A stretch of DNA of 64,000 nucleotides from Xiphophorus maculatus (lineage: Eukaryota > Chordata > Actinopteri > Cyprinodontiformes > Poeciliidae): assembly GCF_002775205.1 (NCBI RefSeq), contig NC_036462.1, positions 29,267,084 through 29,331,083 on the forward strand, given 5' to 3'. Every line of letters starts with the position of its first letter. Position 1 is the first letter of the stretch. The notes under the pieces are model-generated. The model did not search any database, was not told the DNA's origin, and saw nothing but the letters and a program-made list of their open reading frames with translations. The position numbers and the translations under genes were made by a program. Below are positions 59,382 through 64,000 of this stretch, one piece after another.

Positions 59382-62300
59382 GTCAGCTGCAGAAAAATAT
59401 ATTTGATCGTTGTCAGAAATGAAGCGAAAATCTTGAACCGCAAAATAAAAAAGCCCCAAAACAAAACCAAGAGACTCGACTGACGTATCTGCCGCGTAAA
59501 CACAGAGGGGGGCTCTGAGTCCGACTCCGAGCGGAAAAGCCCGAACACTCGTCAATCCCCCCCGCCCCCCCGCACCCCATCTATTTACCTCTTTATAATG
59601 AGTGAGAAGAGGTCTTTTGCCATGGAGACACTCAAGGAGGAGAGAGGGAAGGCAGAGGAGTGCGACTTCATCCCCCCCCATCGAACAGATATGGAGTTTA
59701 ATCTGTTTATTTTGTCAGTTGTAGTGTTCAATTTCCACTTCTATATATTTAGTTAAATATTCAGTGCCTATCGGTTCGTTGACTGGGATGTTGAAAGCTA
59801 TTCTCTAAAACTAGTTGCTCAAAATATATGGAGCGACCGCAATGTCAAAATGGTATAAATAAATAAATGTTGATAAAGAGTTAATTAACTGTTTATTCAT
59901 CTCATAAACAAAAAAATAGCATGTTGAAGTTAAACTATATTGTATTACAGTAATTTTCAGAAACGAAAAGACAAAAAAAACACAAAGAAAGTAAATTACA
60001 CAGCACTGTATGCTTCTTGGAATCCTGAATTTATTTAAAATCCACACAGAAATTTGTGCTCAATTTAGTTAGACTCATGGAATTGGCCTGAGTCTCCGTG
60101 GAGTTCTGATACTCTCATCTAAACTGGGATAAAGTTGGGGTCTCAACCAGACTTGGAAAAATTCTTCAATACGGCACAACTCAAAGACAGACACAGGATT
60201 AATGACTATGTACATATGGGAGTGGGTTAGAAAGAAATAATCTTTCCACTTTCTACAGTGGATTTGTTGGAAGCGGGGAGAGGCGGAAAGTGCATCATTA
60301 CTGAGACAGGCCTGTTTGGTTTTTCAAAAATCCTGAGAAAATTGTTCAGAAGAAAACCAAAGATCACTTTTTTCCCACAATAGTCAGTTGTGTGAATGGC
60401 ACTCATGTCCAGGTCCACAAAGCTCTGCCATCGTTTGCCATCTAATGAGTTTCCCCAAAGACCAAACAAGAACAAGCCCGAGTTTCACTGCAGGCAAAAA
60501 TAAAAAAGACATTGAGAGAGGAAGAGAGAGCGGAGAGGGCTTCCCTGAGTCTGCTTCACTGGTGACAATTCCTTTAAAGCAGAGTGGAAAATGCTCTGAC
60601 AGCATAGCTAATTTTACAACATCCCTCCGATCGCCCCACATGAGCACGCACACGCTTTCACCCTGCCTTCAGGGCTCTGTCTCCGCGATTAGGAAATTGT
60701 TGCATCTGATTGGCTAATATTTTCGCCACATGAAATCAAAATGACGTGAACAAGAGGAATGGAGTCTCCTGCTTTCTTTGTTCTTTTAGCGCCGAACGGT
60801 TTCATATAGTTAGGTGAGTTAATACTGGTTTCAATACGACTCTGCCTTTGGAACATTGGGATACATATAGATAAAAGACCAGCCTCACGTTCCCGTCATT
60901 GACGCTTTTATTGGCTTGGAACCGTTTGCTAGTGGTAGAGACTGTAGTCTTCACCACTAACGACTACAGACTAAAGACATCAGAGATACAGTGTGAAAAG
61001 AAAGTTAAATGTACCCTGCAAAAAAAAAAAATTTATGAATTGGGAGAACAAGGAAACTCCATGCCGATGTTTCCCTGCCTGGATTCAACCCAAAACCCTG
61101 TTACAGTGAAGAAACATTTTTAAGCACTTCCACATCCCTGCGGCTGACAACATAAATAAAAGGTTTAACAAAGTTGAGAGACTTTGGCTTCAGTCAGATG
61201 ACCATACTGCCCGAACCCTTGTGCTAGTTTGTAATTAGTGCCTTAATAACCTGCAGAAAAGGTTTTTGGCAAATATTTTTGGTTATCAGTTAATCTATTA
61301 CAGCCCTTCCCTCAATACCTTAGCCTTAGAGACATTCCACACATTTTGGAGGTGAAATTCTGACCCAGTATGCTTAGTGAAACCCATAACCGACTGGTTG
61401 TGTTACATCAACCCACTGCTTGATCCGTCCATGTTTGAACCACAACTAGATTGGTACAATAACCCAAAATTGGTTGCCTTTTTGCTAGCAGTTTTTAGAG
61501 AACAGGACTCTGGGCTGTCAAAGCTAATGTTTTCTATTCGCATTGTTTGTATGTCTTTAAAAACATGCGAGGCATTCCAGTGTGAAGCAATCCAAGATAT
61601 CCATCATCACTCAATTTTTGTACATTACACCGTTTAGGGTAAAGCTACAAAAATAAAAGTAGGACTGGGAATACAAATCACAAAAACCAAAACACATATT
61701 TAGCTGTAAGCGAACTCTCTATTTGTTTCCTGGGTTTTGCTTTGTGTGCTGTAACAACCAGATTTTTCTGCCCGAGGAAGAATAACCTGTCAGGCGCAGT
61801 GACAGGTGTCGAAACGCATCTGAGGAAACTGGAAGTGCACTGCAGAACCAGACAGAAAACACACCTGGGTACAGTAGCTAAAGGCCAGACGGGGTGTGTG
61901 TGTGTGGGAGGGGGGGCGTGTGTGTGTTTGCTTTAACTGTATTCGTTAGTAAGAAGAGTCGCAAATAATAACTAGATACATCTCAACAAATTTAGACAGG
62001 TATTGATGGGGGTGCATGTCTAGTTCATGTGATCCTGTTGACCAAACTAAAAACATTATGCATAAACAGAACTCCACATTTACAGAATGGTAAAAAAAAA
62101 AAAAGAACAAAGAAGAAGTATTTAACCCCTCACAGATTTCGTCTGAGTTTGATTTATTCTTGCTCATGTTTCAGATCATTAAACAACTATTAATATCAAA
62201 TAAACAGCACGAATAGATACAAAAATCAGTATTCAAATTCTGATTAAAAAAAAATACATTAAAATAATTTTAAAAAAGTACCTAAGAAAAATAGAGGGAG

Positions 62301-64000
62301 AGTAGAAACGGCAACAGCAGAAACTATCGCCATTCTTCTCTTCTGCGTAAGCCTCCTTTATAACGTGACTCACAGAGGAATTACTGCGCAGAGAACAGGT
62401 CAACCACTTATCCATCTCAACGCACCAACACGGCTTCACAGCAATTACGGCTGGACTGCAGTCGCTGCCAGAACAAGTCCACGTCTTCTCCCGCTGATGC
62501 TTATGCTCCTAATCTGGTTTTACAGTAACTGCTGAGTTGTAAGGGAGACAGGTAATGAAGAGACACAGAGACAAATACTGTCCAAGCAAAAGCTTCAATA
62601 TCAACAGTCGTGGGGGTATAGCCATGTGAAACACTGACTTGAGGCCAAACCTCGTTTCTGTTTTGTTTCTGCAGTGACGCATTTTCCACAGACGCAAATT
62701 TTGGAGGGATTCAAATATTTCACGCTCACATGTGAATTAAACCTATCCTCGGGTGCCTGTGACAACACAAAGCAACGAGGCGTGATTAGATATCGCAACA
62801 AAAGGCGGTCTTCGGAAATGTTTCTGCAGAGAATAGCACTAGGCCGGGTCTCATTTTGCACCATTTAGAAGAGACACAAAATCAGGATTAACTCCAGGGG
62901 AGAGAGAACAAAAACAACCAACCGACTGACCAACGAAGGTGGGACCAATCGCAACGATGCATGCACACCAGGCAAGACGTCACCACACCCACAAGAAGGA
63001 GAAAAAATATCCGTCTACTGCTCTTCCTGAGGAATTAAGCTGGTTTTCCTTAGCAGCAAAAAGCCAGCAGAACTTGTTTGACTGTCAAGTTCAGCTGGTG
63101 TTCCTAAGTACAGCAGAGAAGCATTTGCTTTTTTGCTGCTTAAACTTCTGAAAAGAGCCTCAGATCAGACCCTTTACAACCCCTCAGGTATAAGGGTTTG
63201 ATACTGAAGACAATATTTGGGTGAGTCCAACACACAGACTGAAGAGCAAATTTTTATCATACCACATTTTAAAGGCAAATAGAGAAACATCTTTATTTTT
63301 GGAAATTTCGCCTGCTCGTAATTGGGTCGTCCTTCAAATTTTAAATGGCACATAAATGCTGAAGCAAGTCATTGCAGAAAGGTTGCTCGGAATGACTTTT
63401 CCCTTTTTTGCAGGAGTGAGCCAACATAGGAGCTACTCTGCTACAGACAGGTTTAGTCATCTTAAAAATAGACATGCAATCCCAAAAAAAATCCATGATT
63501 TTCAACTTTAAACAATGTGGCAATCCTGTGTTAAACAAATCGGCTGATTACTCCAACATGGAGGGCAGCATACATTTAATTCCGTAACATGTATGTTAAA
63601 TTAACATAAATTGGCTATTGAAACTATCACTCTATGTGCTCCTCTTGACACTGGGGGAAAAATGGTCTAGATGAGAACCTCACCCATCTACAATCATGTC
63701 AGTGTAAAGTAGTTCAAGGTGTTTGTAAATGTTGCATTACATGTCTGCCCAAAACAATGGCAGTCTGGGTAAACTGGCCATACCATTGTTTCTCATTCCT
63801 GGCTATCTGCTACAGCCATTATTTCCCATACACTACTCCCATACAAGAAGTTAATTGTTTTGTTTAGGTTTTTGGCTTTCTGCTTGTCCACAGTCCATGA
63901 AATGTGTGTTAGGATAAAAGGTATTAGCAATGCTTAAAAAATAAATAAATAAAAATAATAATTCTGGTGATGCTATTAGCTGGTCAGATTTATAATTAAA
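59382..64000. other. 5' flank of synpr
   Basis: Just upstream of the synpr start is TTTTTCTGCAG (59398-59388), which could be an acceptor for a further 5' UTR exon, and GC-rich sequence to about 59680. Beyond that I see only short unsupported ORFs, a GT/G-rich stretch (61889-61930) and AT-rich sequence. No gene called. Confidence 0.5.

Noticed and set aside
62601-62864. 87-residue minus-strand ORF upstream of synpr
   Set aside because: No domain, no codon or splice evidence, and overlapping ORFs exist on both strands.

Overview
The window is nuclear DNA of a teleost fish, most likely a percomorph. It holds intron-rich vertebrate genes with GT-AG introns, CA/GA microsatellites, and many fish-type transposon remnants (Tc1/mariner, hAT-like, tRNA-type SINE, LINE tail, solo LTR). 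The species cannot be fixed from sequence alone. Exon structures below were read by hand from splice sites, reading frame and recognised protein sequence; no alignment was run.

Layout, left to right. (1) About 1-25,050, minus strand: the 5' part of atxn7 (ataxin-7, SAGA deubiquitinase module). Five coding exons lie at 153-16,490, plus a probable non-coding first exon near 24,855-25,027; the gene runs off the left edge. Its introns are full of repeats. (2) 25,041-27,249: a divergent intergenic interval. (3) 27,250-29,179, plus strand: complete thoc7 (THO/TREX mRNA-export subunit), 8 exons, 203 codons. (4) 29,968-35,401 and 39,002-44,871, minus strand: two complete, tandem 12-exon Mx genes (interferon-induced dynamin-like GTPases) encoding 626 and 621 residues. 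They are separated by a repeat block with a 276-bp tandem array. (5) 47,332-59,381, minus strand: complete coding sequence of synpr (synaptoporin, four-span synaptic-vesicle protein), 6 exons, 283 residues. (6) 59,382-64,000: upstream flank of synpr with no gene I can support.

The order synpr / thoc7 / atxn7, with thoc7 and atxn7 head to head, matches human 3p14. In human, SNTN and C3orf49 lie between SYNPR and THOC7; here the Mx pair occupies that place. The genes do not form one pathway: atxn7 and thoc7 are nuclear gene-expression factors, synpr is neuronal, and the Mx pair is an antiviral effector module.

Most notable observations: exon 1 of the two Mx genes is identical over 169 bp while the next exon has clearly diverged, pointing to gene conversion; the distal Mx gene uses a GC-AG intron; the two Mx proteins differ most in the loop L4 region; the distal Mx gene has a perfect ISRE and the proximal one a decayed one; and a CRE-bearing 276-bp tandem array lies upstream of the proximal Mx gene. 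I saw no wholly new biological system.
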